From: Amycolatopsis sp. 2-15
Lineage (GTDB): Bacteria; Actinomycetota; Actinomycetes; Mycobacteriales; Pseudonocardiaceae
NCBI RefSeq assembly: GCF_030285625.1
Contig: NZ_CP127294.1
Location: 6,294,001 to 6,358,000 of the forward strand
DNA length: 64,000 nucleotides
Direction of reading: 5' to 3'
Each line of letters begins with the position of its first letter. Position 1 is the stretch's first letter. The notes beneath the pieces are model-generated. The model made no database searches. It was not told the origin of the DNA and worked only from the letters and a program-made list of their open reading frames with translations. Position numbers and translations under genes: made by a program. Of this stretch, positions 24,240 to 33,175 are shown one piece after another.

Positions 24240-25789
24240 GCGCGCTCCCCGCCCGGCACGAGCTGCGCCAGCTGGCGGTAGTGGCCCGCGGTCAGCTCGC
24301 GGCGCAGGATCTTGCCGACGGCCGACTTGGGGATGCCGGCCACGGCCAGGTAACGCTTGGGCCGTTTCAGCGACGGCAGCCCCGAGTGTTCGCGGGCGTA
24401 GGACTCCAGCTGTGCCAGCGTTTCCTCAGGCCGGTGCCCGGCCGAGGGCACGACGAAGGCGGTGACCGCGCTGCCCCAGCGGTCGTCGGGGAGCCCGGCG
24501 ACCACGATCTCGGCCACGGCCGGGCAGCGCACGAGGGCGTCTTCGATGTCCTCGGGGTAGATGTTCTCGCCGCCGGAGTTGATCATGTCGTCCACGCGGC
24601 CCGCGACCCACAGGTCGCCGTCCTCGTCCTCGGTCGCGAGATCGCCGGTGAAGTACCAGCCGGCGCGCAACGACTTCGCGTCGGCGTCGGGGCGGTGCCA
24701 GTACCCGCTGAACGCCTCCGGGCTCTCGAGCGACACCGCCACCTGGCCCGGTTCGCCCGGCGCCACGACGTCGTCCGGGGACGCGCCCTCGGCCGGGCTG
24801 ACCAAGCGGACGCGGGAGAAGACCCCGGCACGGCCGGCGCAACCCGGTTTGCGGCGCACGTCGGGCCCGATCGTGAAGGTGTAGATCTCCGTGCTGCCGA
24901 AGTGGTTGACGAAGACCTCCGGGCTCAGTTCGGCGTCGAGCCGCTCGGCGAGGGCCGGCGTCATCGACGCGCCCGCGTAGGCGAGGCGGCGCACGGACTT
25001 CGCCTCCGCCAACCGTCCGGTGTGGACCAGCGACCAGTACGCGGTAGGCACCAGGTAGAGCGCGCTCACGTCCTCTTCGGTGATGAGCTCCAGCGACTCC
25101 TCGGCGTCGAACTTCTCCTGCGGCACCCAGGTGCCCGCCGCGACGATGCTGGCCAGCAGCGCGCGCATGCCCATCGTGTGGAACATCGGCATCACGCCGA
25201 GCGCGACCTCGCCGGTGCGGTGCTGGGTCTGGATCAGGTGCGCCACCGCGGCCGCGTGCTCGGCGGAGTGGCGGCGGGGCACGCCTTTCGGCCGGCCGGT
25301 GGTGCCGGACGTGTAGAGCATGACGCTCGTGTCACCTTCGGCCGGCTGGTGCTTCGGCGCGGGGGAGTCCAGCAGCCGGGCCAGCGGCGTCACTCGCTCG
25401 GGTGCATCCAGCGCCGCTCCGGAGTGCGCTCGGACCGGCAGCTCGGCGATACCGGCGACGGTCGGGTCGGTGGTGCTGTCGGTGATCAGCAGCGCGGGGG
25501 AGCAGTCGCGCAGGCAGTAGCCCACGTCGTCGGCACTGAAGCGGGTGGACAGCGGAACGGAGATCGCGCCGGTCTTCTGCACGGCGAGGTGCAGGCTCGC
25601 CAAGGGCTCGCCACCAGCGAGAAGGAGGGCGACGTGGTCACCGGGGCGCACGCCCAGCCGCGTCAGCGCGCCGGCGAGGCGGTCGGTGCGTTCGTCCCAT
25701 TGCGCGTAGGTCATCGGGTGCCGGCCGCCCACGGCCCGGCGATGCGGATAGCGCTCCGCCGTCCAGCGGAACGATCTCACCAAGTCCAT
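24236..25789 (-). CDS. AMP-dependent acyl-CoA ligase of the hydroxylase operon
   Basis: A 517-residue ANL-superfamily ligase. The P-loop LYTSGTTGRPKG, the adenine motif FGSTEIYTF, GWYFTGDLATEDEDG and the catalytic C-terminal lysine in PKSAVGKILRREL are all present. It activates a carboxylic acid to an acyl-AMP and then a CoA thioester; the substrate is unknown. It is the first gene of a six-gene operon (25789 down to 17856) and is divergent from the PadR regulator. ATG 25787-25789 follows GGGAG; longer in-frame starts run into the promoter region. Confidence 0.92.
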   Translation of the reverse strand: MDLVRSFRWTAERYPHRRAVGGRHPMTYAQWDERTDRLAGALTRLGVRPGDHVALLLAGGEPLASLHLAVQKTGAISVPLSTRFSADDVGYCLRDCSPALLITDSTTDPTVAGIAELPVRAHSGAALDAPERVTPLARLLDSPAPKHQPAEGDTSVMLYTSGTTGRPKGVPRRHSAEHAAAVAHLIQTQHRTGEVALGVMPMFHTMGMRALLASIVAAGTWVPQEKFDAEESLELITEEDVSALYLVPTAYWSLVHTGRLAEAKSVRRLAYAGASMTPALAERLDAELSPEVFVNHFGSTEIYTFTIGPDVRRKPGCAGRAGVFSRVRLVSPAEGASPDDVVAPGEPGQVAVSLESPEAFSGYWHRPDADAKSLRAGWYFTGDLATEDEDGDLWVAGRVDDMINSGGENIYPEDIEDALVRCPAVAEIVVAGLPDDRWGSAVTAFVVPSAGHRPEETLAQLESYAREHSGLPSLKRPKRYLAVAGIPKSAVGKILRRELTAGHYRQLAQLVPGGERA

Positions 25790-25807
25790 CGTCGCACTCC
25801 CGGAGAT

Positions 25808-25827
25808 CGATAATCCGAATCGTATCG
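25808..25827. promoter_or_regulatory. Inverted repeat in the PadR-ligase divergent region
   Basis: CGATA (25808-25812) and TATCG (25823-25827) are separated by 10 bp in an 80-bp AT-richer intergenic region. Possible PadR operator; the arms are short, so this is only a candidate. Confidence 0.35.
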
Positions 25828-25869
25828 TCTGTTTCGGACTGTGGGCGAAATTACGGTAGGGTCGAGGGC

Positions 25870-26400
25870 ATGTCAAGCGGACGGTTGAGCACGACTTCCT
25901 ACGTCGTGCTGGGGACGATCGGGCTGCGTGGCCCGTCCACGCCGTACGACCTCAAGCGCGCCGTCGGCCACTCGGTGGGGTACTTCTGGTCCTTCCCCCA
26001 CGCGCAGCTGTACTCGGAGCCGGAGCGGCTGGAGCGCATGGGGCTGCTGGAGGTCGAGACGGAGCAGACCGGGCGGCGCCGCAAGGTCTACAGCCTCACC
26101 GACGAGGGTCGCGAAGCCGTGCGCGCGTGGCTCGCCGCGCCCACGCACGAGCACTTCGAGATGCGCGACATCGCCGAGATGAAGCTGTTCTTCAACGAGC
26201 TGGGCGACTCCGGCAACATCGTGAACCTCGCGCGGGAGCAGATCAAGCAGCACGAGGAACGCATCTCGGTGTACGAGGACATGCAGCGTCGCTTCGGTTC
26301 CGAGCCGACGTACGCGCGCCGCATGATCCCGCTGCGGCTGGGGTTGGAGATGGAACGAGCGGCACTGCGGTTCTGGTCCTCGATCGCCGAGGAGTTCTGA
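25870..26400 (+). CDS. PadR-family transcriptional regulator
   Basis: A 176-residue PadR protein. Residues 1-95 form the winged helix (LGTIGLRGPSTPYDLKRAV, LYSEPERLERMGLLEVE, RRRKVYSLTDEGREAVRAWL) and the rest is the C-terminal antiparallel helical dimerisation region (VNLAREQIKQHEERISVYEDM). PadR proteins usually repress a divergent operon and release it on binding a phenolic or related effector. Here the divergent operon is the acyl-CoA ligase/molybdenum hydroxylase cluster, so control of that pathway is the likely job. Confidence 0.9.
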   Translation: MSSGRLSTTSYVVLGTIGLRGPSTPYDLKRAVGHSVGYFWSFPHAQLYSEPERLERMGLLEVETEQTGRRRKVYSLTDEGREAVRAWLAAPTHEHFEMRDIAEMKLFFNELGDSGNIVNLAREQIKQHEERISVYEDMQRRFGSEPTYARRMIPLRLGLEMERAALRFWSSIAEEF

Positions 26401-26455
26401 GCCGGCCGGTCGCTTCGGCCGGGACCGAAGCGCGGCGCGCCTAGCGTGGGCGCTC

Positions 26456-27063
26456 GTGAACGATCATGTCGCGATTGCCCCCTGCATCCTGTATTTCGGC
26501 ACGCCGGTCGCCTTGCTGACCACGGATAACGCCGACGGCTCCCCGAACATCACGCCGATGTCGTCGGCCTGGGCGCTCGGTGAGGTCGTGGTGCTCGGCT
26601 TGGCCCGCAGCGGCCACGGCGCGCGCAACCTCGGCTCGCGTCCCGACCTCGTGCTCAACCTGCCCGGCCCCGGCCAGTGGGCCGCGGTGGAGCGCCTCGC
26701 CCCGCTGACGGGCGCGGACCCGGTGCCCGAGCACAAACGCGACCGCTTCCGGTACGAGCCGCGGCCGGTCTGCGGTCGCAACCGGCCGAGCTGGTCCGGC
26801 CGCCGCGCATCGCCGAATGCCCGCTGCAGCTGGAAGCCCGCGCGGCGGCCGTCCGCGAGCGCGCCGGGTTCGTCGTCATCGAAGCCGACGTGCTGCGGGT
26901 GCACTCCGCGCCGGAGCTGGTCGTGCCCGGCACGCAGCACGTGGATCCCGCGAAGTGGAGCCCGCTGATCTACAACTTCCGCCACTACTTCGGCCTCGGC
27001 GAGCAGCTCGGGCGCAGCTTCCGCTCCGAGACACCCGCCGTCGCTTCAGGCCGTCACCGTTAG
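26456..27063 (+). pseudogene. Flavin-reductase-like domain protein, frameshifted
   Basis: The first part (from GTG 26456) reads MNDHVAIAPCILYFGTPVALLTT...NITPMSSAWALGEVVVLGL, a flavin reductase/split-barrel FMN-binding opening, and stays in one frame to about 26760 (KRDRFRYEP). The rest continues sensibly in another frame as LRSQPAELVRPPRIAECPLQLEA...SPLIYNFRHYFGLGEQLG and stops at 27061-27063. One base appears to be missing between about 26755 and 26775. This may be true inactivation or a sequencing error. It overlaps the convergent membrane protein gene by 18 nt. Confidence 0.75.
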
Positions 27064-27822
27064 CCGGCCCCGGCGCCGGTGCTGGACCAGCCCTGCCGCC
27101 TGCACACCGACGGCGACCACGACGTACGCGATCAGCCACGGCGCGAACCCGGGCGGCTGGCGGTTGGTCGTGGCGAGGTCGGCGAGTACCGGCAACGCGT
27201 AGAACGCCGGCAGCGCGAGGAAGGTCTCGGTGCGGCGGAGGATCCCGTCGACGGAGCGGGAGAGCTCGTCGTCGGCGAGCACCGGCCGGGTCAGCACGCC
27301 GATCAGCACTGCCGCCACCACGACCGTGCCCAGCGCCAGCAGCCCGAGCCACAGCAGTGCCCAGACACTGCCGGACGAGAGGACCATCGCCACCGCCAAG
27401 GCCGCGCCACCACCGAACGTGATCACCAGGGCCGCGACGAACCACCCGTTGAGCACCCCGCGCCACGAAGGTCGCGGCGCGGGTGCGGTCGAGCCGAGCC
27501 AGGCCGCGGTGCGCCGGTCGGCCCACCGCACCGGCAACCAGAGGAGGAGCTGCAGCCCGGCGAAGAGGCAGAAGGCGGCACGGCCTTCGGGCAGGTCGTC
27601 GTGGTCGACGCCGGGCAGCAGTGACAGGAACTGCACCGCGAACGAGCCGAACGCGATCAGCAGCAGTCCGGCGAGCATCCCGGTCCACGTCGGCCCGGGT
27701 CGCGCGCCCGCGCGCACGCCGAGCCGCCGGACGAGTAACGGCGTGAGCCGGCTCGCCGGGACGTCGTGTTTCGCCAGCCATCGGCCGGCCGCCTTGACCT
27801 CGGCTTCGGTCGGGTCGGTCAT
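27046..27822 (-). CDS. Multi-pass membrane protein, unknown function
   Basis: A 258-residue protein. A short cytoplasmic N-terminus (TDPTEAEVKAAGRWLAKHDVP) precedes about six hydrophobic segments: 48-70, 83-97, 125-150, 153-177, 200-215 and 228-245. A basic tail (RRRGRL) ends it. No catalytic or transporter motif was recognised. ATG 27820-27822 follows GAGGGGGA. It stands alone between two plus-strand genes. Confidence 0.75.
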   Translation of the reverse strand: MTDPTEAEVKAAGRWLAKHDVPASRLTPLLVRRLGVRAGARPGPTWTGMLAGLLLIAFGSFAVQFLSLLPGVDHDDLPEGRAAFCLFAGLQLLLWLPVRWADRRTAAWLGSTAPAPRPSWRGVLNGWFVAALVITFGGGAALAVAMVLSSGSVWALLWLGLLALGTVVVAAVLIGVLTRPVLADDELSRSVDGILRRTETFLALPAFYALPVLADLATTNRQPPGFAPWLIAYVVVAVGVQAAGLVQHRRRGRLTVTA

Positions 27823-27938
27823 CGGTTCCCCCTCGGTTCGAGAGGTATACGCGCGGAGCGCGATTTGCGTTGCCCGGTCGGCCGGGAAATCTGCCCGGCC
27901 GGGCCTCGGCCGGGTGGGCGTGCGGCTCTAGGGTGGTC

Positions 27939-29633
27939 GTGCCGTTCACCGCCTGCGAGCCGAAGGGGCCGGCCATCACCGACGTGTTCACGCCCGGACC
28001 GGGGACGACGGTGTTCAGCCTCCGGCCGCCACCATCCGTTGTGGACCGCTTTCGCGCGGAAGGCTTCTGGCGGGAAGGAAATCCGCTGCAGGACCTCGTG
28101 CGGTGGCGCGACGAGACGCCGGACGCGACCGCCCTCATCGCGCTTCGGACGGCGACCGGCGAAACGACCCGGCTGACCTATCGCGAGTACGCGCGGTCCG
28201 TCGAGCGCTACGCCGGGGCGCTGACCGAGCTGGGCGTGGGGCCGGGGCAGGTCGTGGCCGTACAGCTGCCGAACGTGTGGCAGGTCAATCCGTTGCTGCT
28301 GGCCTGCTTCCGGGTCGGCGCACTGGTGGCGCCCGTGATGCCGACGATCCGGTCGCGTGAGCTGGAGCGCGTGCTCGCCCGGGTCGGCGCGTCGGTGTGC
28401 GTGACGGCCGACGTCTGGGACGGCTACGACCACGCGGCGGCTTTGACGGAGCTGGCCCCGCGGCTGCCGAAACTGCGGCACCGGGTCGTGCTGGGCTCGC
28501 GGGTCGCGGCGGACGAGGTCGATTTCACGCGGCACTTCGAACAACCGTGGGAAACGCGGCACGCCGTCGCCCTCGACGACGCCCGGCCGGATCCCGACCA
28601 GGTCTGCCTGGTGTTGTTCACCTCCGGCACCACCGGCCGGCCGAAGGGCGCGCTGCACACGCTCAACACCGAGTACGCGACCGCCGCCGCGCACCTCACG
28701 GCCGACGACCAGGGACCGGCCGAGCGGTTCTTCACTCCGCACTCCCTCACGCACACCGGTGGCATCTTCTACTGCCTCATGCGCCCGCTGCTCACGGGTG
28801 GCTGCGGGGTCGTCGCGGACCGCTGGGAACCCGAGGTCATCGGCGCGTACCTCGAAGAGACCGCCGTGACGCAGCTGTTGATCGCGCCGGTGTTCCTGAC
28901 CCAGCTGCTGCCGTACGCGCGGCCCGGCCGGCTGCGGACGGTGACCACGCTCGGCACCGCGACTCCCGCCGTCCTCGTCGCCGACGTCGCCCGCGTCCTG
29001 GGCGTGCCGCTGCGCACGTGCTGGGGCATGACCGAGTCCGGCGGCACTCTCATGCGCGCCGACGACCCGCCGGACTGGGCACTGCACAGCGTCGGCCGGA
29101 TCTCCCGGGACAGCGAACTCGATCTGCGGTCCGACCTGGGGGAAATCACCGCGGAACGGCCGGGCCGGCTCTACGTCCGCGGCGCCACCGTCTGCCTGGC
29201 CACCGTCGGCCGCGACACCGGTGAGCTCACCGTGCTGGCCGACCACGACGACGGCTGGTACGACACCGGTGACCTCGCGATCCCCGACGGCCGCGGCGGC
29301 ATCCGCCTCCTGGGCCGCGACGCCGACCGCATCGGCGGCGTGCTCATGATCCCGGCCGCCGACGTGGAGTCCGCGCTGCTGGCGCACCCGGCCGTGCGCG
29401 ACGTCGCGCTCGTCGGCTACCCGGACGATACGGGTGGCGAACTGCCTGCGGCGGTCGTCGTGGCCGTGGCCGCGGCCGAGCCGCCGACACTCACCGACCT
29501 GCGCGCGCACCTCGGCGCGCTCGGCATGACGGAGTGGTACTGGCCCACCCGCCTGGAGCTGGTGCCGGAGCTGCCGCGCACCGCGATGGGCAAGGTGCGC
29601 AAGGACGTCCTCGCGCGCAGCCTCACGTGCTGA
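27939..29633 (+). CDS. AMP-dependent acyl-CoA synthetase (CadC/cyclohexanecarboxylate ligase-like)
   Basis: About 564 residues of an ANL ligase. LVLFTSGTTGRPKGALHT is the P-loop, LRTCWGMTESGGTLM the adenine motif, GWYDTGDLAIPDGRGGIRLLGRD the hinge region and PRTAMGKVRKDVL carries the catalytic Lys. The N-terminal PPSVVDRFRAEGFWREGNPLQDLVRW resembles cyclohexanecarboxylate-CoA ligases and mycobactin-type salicylate activators; the substrate is unknown. The start is uncertain: GTG 27939 or 27933, without a clear RBS; the frame is open further upstream to 27870. It is convergent with the DUF2255 gene, overlapping by 11 nt. Confidence 0.87.
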   Translation: MPFTACEPKGPAITDVFTPGPGTTVFSLRPPPSVVDRFRAEGFWREGNPLQDLVRWRDETPDATALIALRTATGETTRLTYREYARSVERYAGALTELGVGPGQVVAVQLPNVWQVNPLLLACFRVGALVAPVMPTIRSRELERVLARVGASVCVTADVWDGYDHAAALTELAPRLPKLRHRVVLGSRVAADEVDFTRHFEQPWETRHAVALDDARPDPDQVCLVLFTSGTTGRPKGALHTLNTEYATAAAHLTADDQGPAERFFTPHSLTHTGGIFYCLMRPLLTGGCGVVADRWEPEVIGAYLEETAVTQLLIAPVFLTQLLPYARPGRLRTVTTLGTATPAVLVADVARVLGVPLRTCWGMTESGGTLMRADDPPDWALHSVGRISRDSELDLRSDLGEITAERPGRLYVRGATVCLATVGRDTGELTVLADHDDGWYDTGDLAIPDGRGGIRLLGRDADRIGGVLMIPAADVESALLAHPAVRDVALVGYPDDTGGELPAAVVVAVAAAEPPTLTDLRAHLGALGMTEWYWPTRLELVPELPRTAMGKVRKDVLARSLTC

Positions 29634-30019
29634 GGTGCCGGCCGCGTCCCTCCACAGTGGAGTGACCGGCCGGTTCCTCCGCCGGGCTGATCCGGAGCGT
29701 CGCGGCTCGCGCCTCGGCGTTGACGATGAGGGCAGCGGCTCCGTACTTGACCTGGTACGCCTCGTCGATCTCGGCCGAGTGCCCGCCGTCCGCGGCGAAC
29801 GCGACAGCGCGGCTCAGCGTCCCGCCCCGGATGCGGCCCCGGCGGTGGTCGGCGGCGGCTTGGAACCACTGGGAGCGCCGACCGCGGAACGCGCGGACGA
29901 ACAGCATCCCGTCGACGAGGACGAAACCGACTTCCACCCAGGCGTCGCCGGGTCCGGCGCTGAGCTCCAGCGACTCCGAAGCCGAAAGCGCGGCCAGTTC
30001 CCGAAGCGGTCCACGTCAC
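29623..30019 (-). pseudogene. DUF2255 family protein, frameshifted near its start
   Basis: From GTG 30017-30019 (GTGA overlap with the XRE regulator stop) the frame reads MTWTAS, and the remaining family sequence ELAALSASESLELSAGPG...VEVGFVLVDGMLFVRAFRGRRSQWFQ...EIDEAYQVKYG...EARAATLRISP lies in the next frame. Dropping one G from the GGG at 30000-30002 restores MTWTASELAAL. The full-length protein would be about 131 residues, normal for DUF2255. It is either a fresh +1 mutation or a base-calling error. Function of the family is unknown; it is coupled to the regulator gene upstream. Confidence 0.75.
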
Positions 30020-30876
30020 CGCTCGGCCGCCGAGTGCTCAGCGTTCCAGGACAGCAGGATGTCCAGGGCGTCTCGCGAAGGGGTGCCAGGCTCGGCGGTG
30101 AGGACCATCAGGCGCTGGCCGGAGTCATCGGGGCTGAGCCAGGTGTCGCAGTCCAGCGTGAGGTCACCGACGAGCGGGTGCCGGTAGTTCTTGGTGCCGA
30201 AGCCCGCGCTGGTGACGCGGTGCTCGGCCCAACATGTGCGGAAGTCCACGCTCTGCACGGAAAGCTCGCCGACGAGGCGGGCCAGCTCCGGGTCGTCGGG
30301 ATCGGTGGCCGCCTCCATGCGCAGGGCGGACACGGCGATGCGCGCGTCGCGCTGCCAGTGCGGGTGCAGGTCGCGCAACGCCGGCTCGGTGAACAGGAGG
30401 TGCACGTAGTTGCGCCGCGCGGGCGCGATCTGCGCGAAGTCGACGTACAGGGCGGTCGCGGCCGTGTTCCAGCCCAGGATGTCGAGGCGTTTGCCGAGCA
30501 CGATCGCCGGGGTCTCGGTGAGCTGGTCGAGCAGCCGCCGGATGGCGGGCCGCATGTGCTGCCCGGTGCGGCGCCGGCGCGGGCGGGCGTCAGCCTTGCC
30601 GGCGAGGTCGTAGAGGTAGGTCTGCTGGTCGTCGTCCAGCAGCAGCGCGCGGGCGAGCGTGGCCAGGACCGTCGCCGACGCCTGCACGCGGCCCTGTTCC
30701 AGCCGGGTGTAGTACTCGACGCTGATGGCCGCCAGCTGGGCGACCTCGGTGCGGCGCAGCCCCGCGACCTTGCGGCGGGCGCCGCTCTCGGCCAGCCCGA
30801 CGTCGCGAGGGGTCAGCTGGGCGCGGCGCGCCTTGAGGAAGTCGCCGAGCCGCGCGGGGCCGGACGGAGTGGTCAT
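30016..30876 (-). CDS. XRE-type helix-turn-helix regulator with MmyB-like ligand domain
   Basis: A 286-residue regulator. LGDFLKARRAQLTPRDVGL...RRKVAGLRRTEVAQLAAISVEYYTRLEQGR is the HTH_31-type DNA-binding start common in actinomycetes; residues about 105-280 are the MmyB-like ligand-binding domain (NTAATALYVDFAQIAPARRNYVHLLFTEPALRDL). Members typically control a divergent oxidoreductase or hydrolase gene. Here the divergent neighbour is the alpha/beta hydrolase at 31026. ATG 30874-30876 is preferred over an upstream in-frame start at 30930. Its stop overlaps the DUF2255 start. Confidence 0.9.
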   Translation of the reverse strand: MTTPSGPARLGDFLKARRAQLTPRDVGLAESGARRKVAGLRRTEVAQLAAISVEYYTRLEQGRVQASATVLATLARALLLDDDQQTYLYDLAGKADARPRRRRTGQHMRPAIRRLLDQLTETPAIVLGKRLDILGWNTAATALYVDFAQIAPARRNYVHLLFTEPALRDLHPHWQRDARIAVSALRMEAATDPDDPELARLVGELSVQSVDFRTCWAEHRVTSAGFGTKNYRHPLVGDLTLDCDTWLSPDDSGQRLMVLTAEPGTPSRDALDILLSWNAEHSAAER

Positions 30877-31025
30877 GCGTTCATTCTGCGCCCGGCCGGC
30901 TGCGGGCAAGAGGGCCAGGATCTTAGCCACCCGGAAACCTGTCTCTGTTGGTCTCCTCGGTCCGGCCGGATTGTGGAGCCAGGCCCCGGCACCCCGCCGG
31001 GCACAGTTTCCCCAGGGAGCATCCC

Positions 31026-31937
31026 GTGCCGAAGATCGACGTCACCTTCGACAGCGCCGGCGTCCGGCTCGCCGGCCACCTCCACCTCCCGGCCGAGGCC
31101 GGTGGCCCGAGCGCGGCCGTGGTCGTCGGTCACCCCGCCAGCGGGGTGAAGGAGCAGGCCGCCGGCCTCTACGCGGCGCGCCTGGCCGAACGCGGGTTCG
31201 TGACGCTGGCGTTCGACGCCGCCTACCAGGGCGAGAGCGGCGGCGAGCCGCGTGGCCTGGAAGACCCGGCCCAGCGCGTCGAGGACTTCAAGGCCGCCGT
31301 GTCGTTCCTGACCACCCGTTCCGAAGTGGACGCCGAGCGCATCGGCGAGCTCGGCATCTGCGCGTCCGGCGCCTACGTGCTCTCGGCCACCGGCAGCGAC
31401 CGCCGCGTGAAAGCGGTGGCCACCGTCAGCGCCGTCGACATGCACCGCCAGTTCCGCTTCGGCGCCGACGGCACGCAGGACCCAGCCGTGTTCGAAGGCA
31501 TGCTGGGCGCCGCGGCCCAGGCCCGCACCGCGACCGCTGCCGGTGAGAAGCCCGCGCCGCTCACGCTGTTCCCCGAGACCGTCGAACAGGCCCGCGCTCT
31601 CGGCGGGGAGCACGGCGCGGAGGGCTTCGAGTACTACCGCACCGCGCGCGGCCACCACCTGCGCTCGGCCGAGTTCTTCGACTGGACCAGCATCGACAAG
31701 TTCGCCACGTTCGACACTTTCGCCGCCGTGCCGCTCATCGGCTCGCGGCCGCTCCTGATGATCGTGGGGACGCGCGCGGTCACCGCGTGGATGAGCATCG
31801 AGGCCTTCCAGAGGGCCACCGGCCCCAAGGAGCTGCACCACGTGGAGGGCGCGAGCCACGTCGACCTCTACGACAAAGAGCAGTACGTGGCCCCAGCGGT
31901 GGACAAGCTGTCGGCCTTCTTCACCGAGAGCCTCTGA
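31026..31937 (+). CDS. Alpha/beta hydrolase of the dienelactone hydrolase/YcjY type
   Basis: A 303-residue hydrolase. The nucleophile elbow reads LGICASGAY, with Cys in the position of the usual Ser as in dienelactone hydrolases; VVVGHPASGVKEQAAGLYAARLAERGFVTLAFDAAYQGESGGEPR is the typical opening. The catalytic His is probably in EGASHVDLYD and an Asp/Glu lies in between. GTG 31026 follows GGGAG. It is divergent from the XRE regulator with about 150 bp between them, so probable regulation by that protein is inferred from layout. Confidence 0.87.
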   Translation: MPKIDVTFDSAGVRLAGHLHLPAEAGGPSAAVVVGHPASGVKEQAAGLYAARLAERGFVTLAFDAAYQGESGGEPRGLEDPAQRVEDFKAAVSFLTTRSEVDAERIGELGICASGAYVLSATGSDRRVKAVATVSAVDMHRQFRFGADGTQDPAVFEGMLGAAAQARTATAAGEKPAPLTLFPETVEQARALGGEHGAEGFEYYRTARGHHLRSAEFFDWTSIDKFATFDTFAAVPLIGSRPLLMIVGTRAVTAWMSIEAFQRATGPKELHHVEGASHVDLYDKEQYVAPAVDKLSAFFTESL

Positions 31938-32094
31938 GTGAATGGTCCACGGTGGACTTCGGTGTCGACGGGCCGGATGAGCCCGGCCGTGGCACCAGCA
32001 GCTAATCCGGGTGTCTTGCGGCCTGCAACGGAGGTTCACCGCCCGTTCTCACGAGTGGACGACGCTGGCGACCACCACCGTGCGGAGGCTGGAA

Positions 32095-33030
32095 ATGGAG
32101 TTCAGGCATCTGGAGGGCTTTCTCGCCGTCGCCGAGGAGCTGCACTTCGGGCGGGCGGCGGCGCGGTTGCACCGGACGCAACCGTCCTTGAGCCAGCAGC
32201 TGCAGCGGCTCGAGCGGACGCTGGAGGTCCAGCTCGTGGACCGGACGTCGCACGAGGTGCGGCTGACCTCGGCCGGGCGGGCGTTCGAGGTGGACGCCCG
32301 CGCGATCATGGCGCAGGCGCAGAAGGCGGCCGACTCGGCCCGCGAGGCCGCCGCGGGGCGGACGGGAACGGTCCGCGTCGGCTACAACTTCCCGGCCGGG
32401 CGGCACATTCTGCCGGCGACGATGGCGATGATGCACACGCAGCACCCGCAGCTGTCGGTCAAGCTGGAGGAGAAGCGCACCGGGGCGCAGCTCACCGCCC
32501 TGGCGGAGGGGGAGCTCGACGTCGCGCTCGTCTACGGGCACCCCGTCACCAGCGACTTCCGCCACCGGCGGCTGATGAGCCTCCCGATGATCGCCATCGT
32601 CGGGCAGGGGCACCGCTGGGCCGGCCGCCCGGGCGTGCCGTTCGCCGAGCTCGCCCGGCAGGCGTGCATCCTGTTCTCCCGCGACAAGTGCCCGGCGATG
32701 TACGACGCGATCATGACCGCGGCCGAGCGCGCGAGTGTGCGGCTCAGTGTCGCGCACGTGGTCGACGACCCGGTGGCGACGGGCATCCTCGTCTCGGTCA
32801 AGCCGCTGGTCGGCTTCGCGTCGGTGTCGCGCGGCATCTTCGGCATCGGGACCGCCGGTGGCGTGCGCCCGACGTGGGTCCAGCTCTACGACCCGGTCCC
32901 GATGATCGACCTCTACGCCGTCTGGCGCGAGGGCGACGGGCCCCACGGGCCGCGCACCGCGTTCCTCGACTGCCTGGAGGCTGCCGGGCCGTTCGAGGCG
33001 CCCGCGCGGGAGGAGGCGCGCATCGCGTGA
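32095..33030 (+). CDS. LysR-family transcriptional regulator (copy 1)
   Basis: A 311-residue LysR protein. MEFRHLEGFLAVAEELHFGRAAARLHRTQPSLSQQLQRLE is the winged-helix domain and TGTVRVGYNFPAGRHILP starts the periplasmic-binding-like effector domain. ATG 32095 follows CGGAGG. The adjacent downstream LysR gene is an evident paralogue sharing long identical motifs. No divergent target gene is adjacent; the flanking hydrolase and ABC operon are possible targets. The effector is unknown. Confidence 0.93.
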   Translation: MEFRHLEGFLAVAEELHFGRAAARLHRTQPSLSQQLQRLERTLEVQLVDRTSHEVRLTSAGRAFEVDARAIMAQAQKAADSAREAAAGRTGTVRVGYNFPAGRHILPATMAMMHTQHPQLSVKLEEKRTGAQLTALAEGELDVALVYGHPVTSDFRHRRLMSLPMIAIVGQGHRWAGRPGVPFAELARQACILFSRDKCPAMYDAIMTAAERASVRLSVAHVVDDPVATGILVSVKPLVGFASVSRGIFGIGTAGGVRPTWVQLYDPVPMIDLYAVWREGDGPHGPRTAFLDCLEAAGPFEAPAREEARIA

Positions 33031-33175
33031 GCCTCACGCGAGGAACTTGCCGAATCGCTTGCGGCCGGCTCCGGCTCCCTTGAGGTTCGTCATGCCGCGC
33101 CCGGGTTCGAGGTCCGTTCACGGCGTGTTCGCCTTGGCGGGCGAAGATGACTCACCACGGGTCGCGGAGGTGGTG

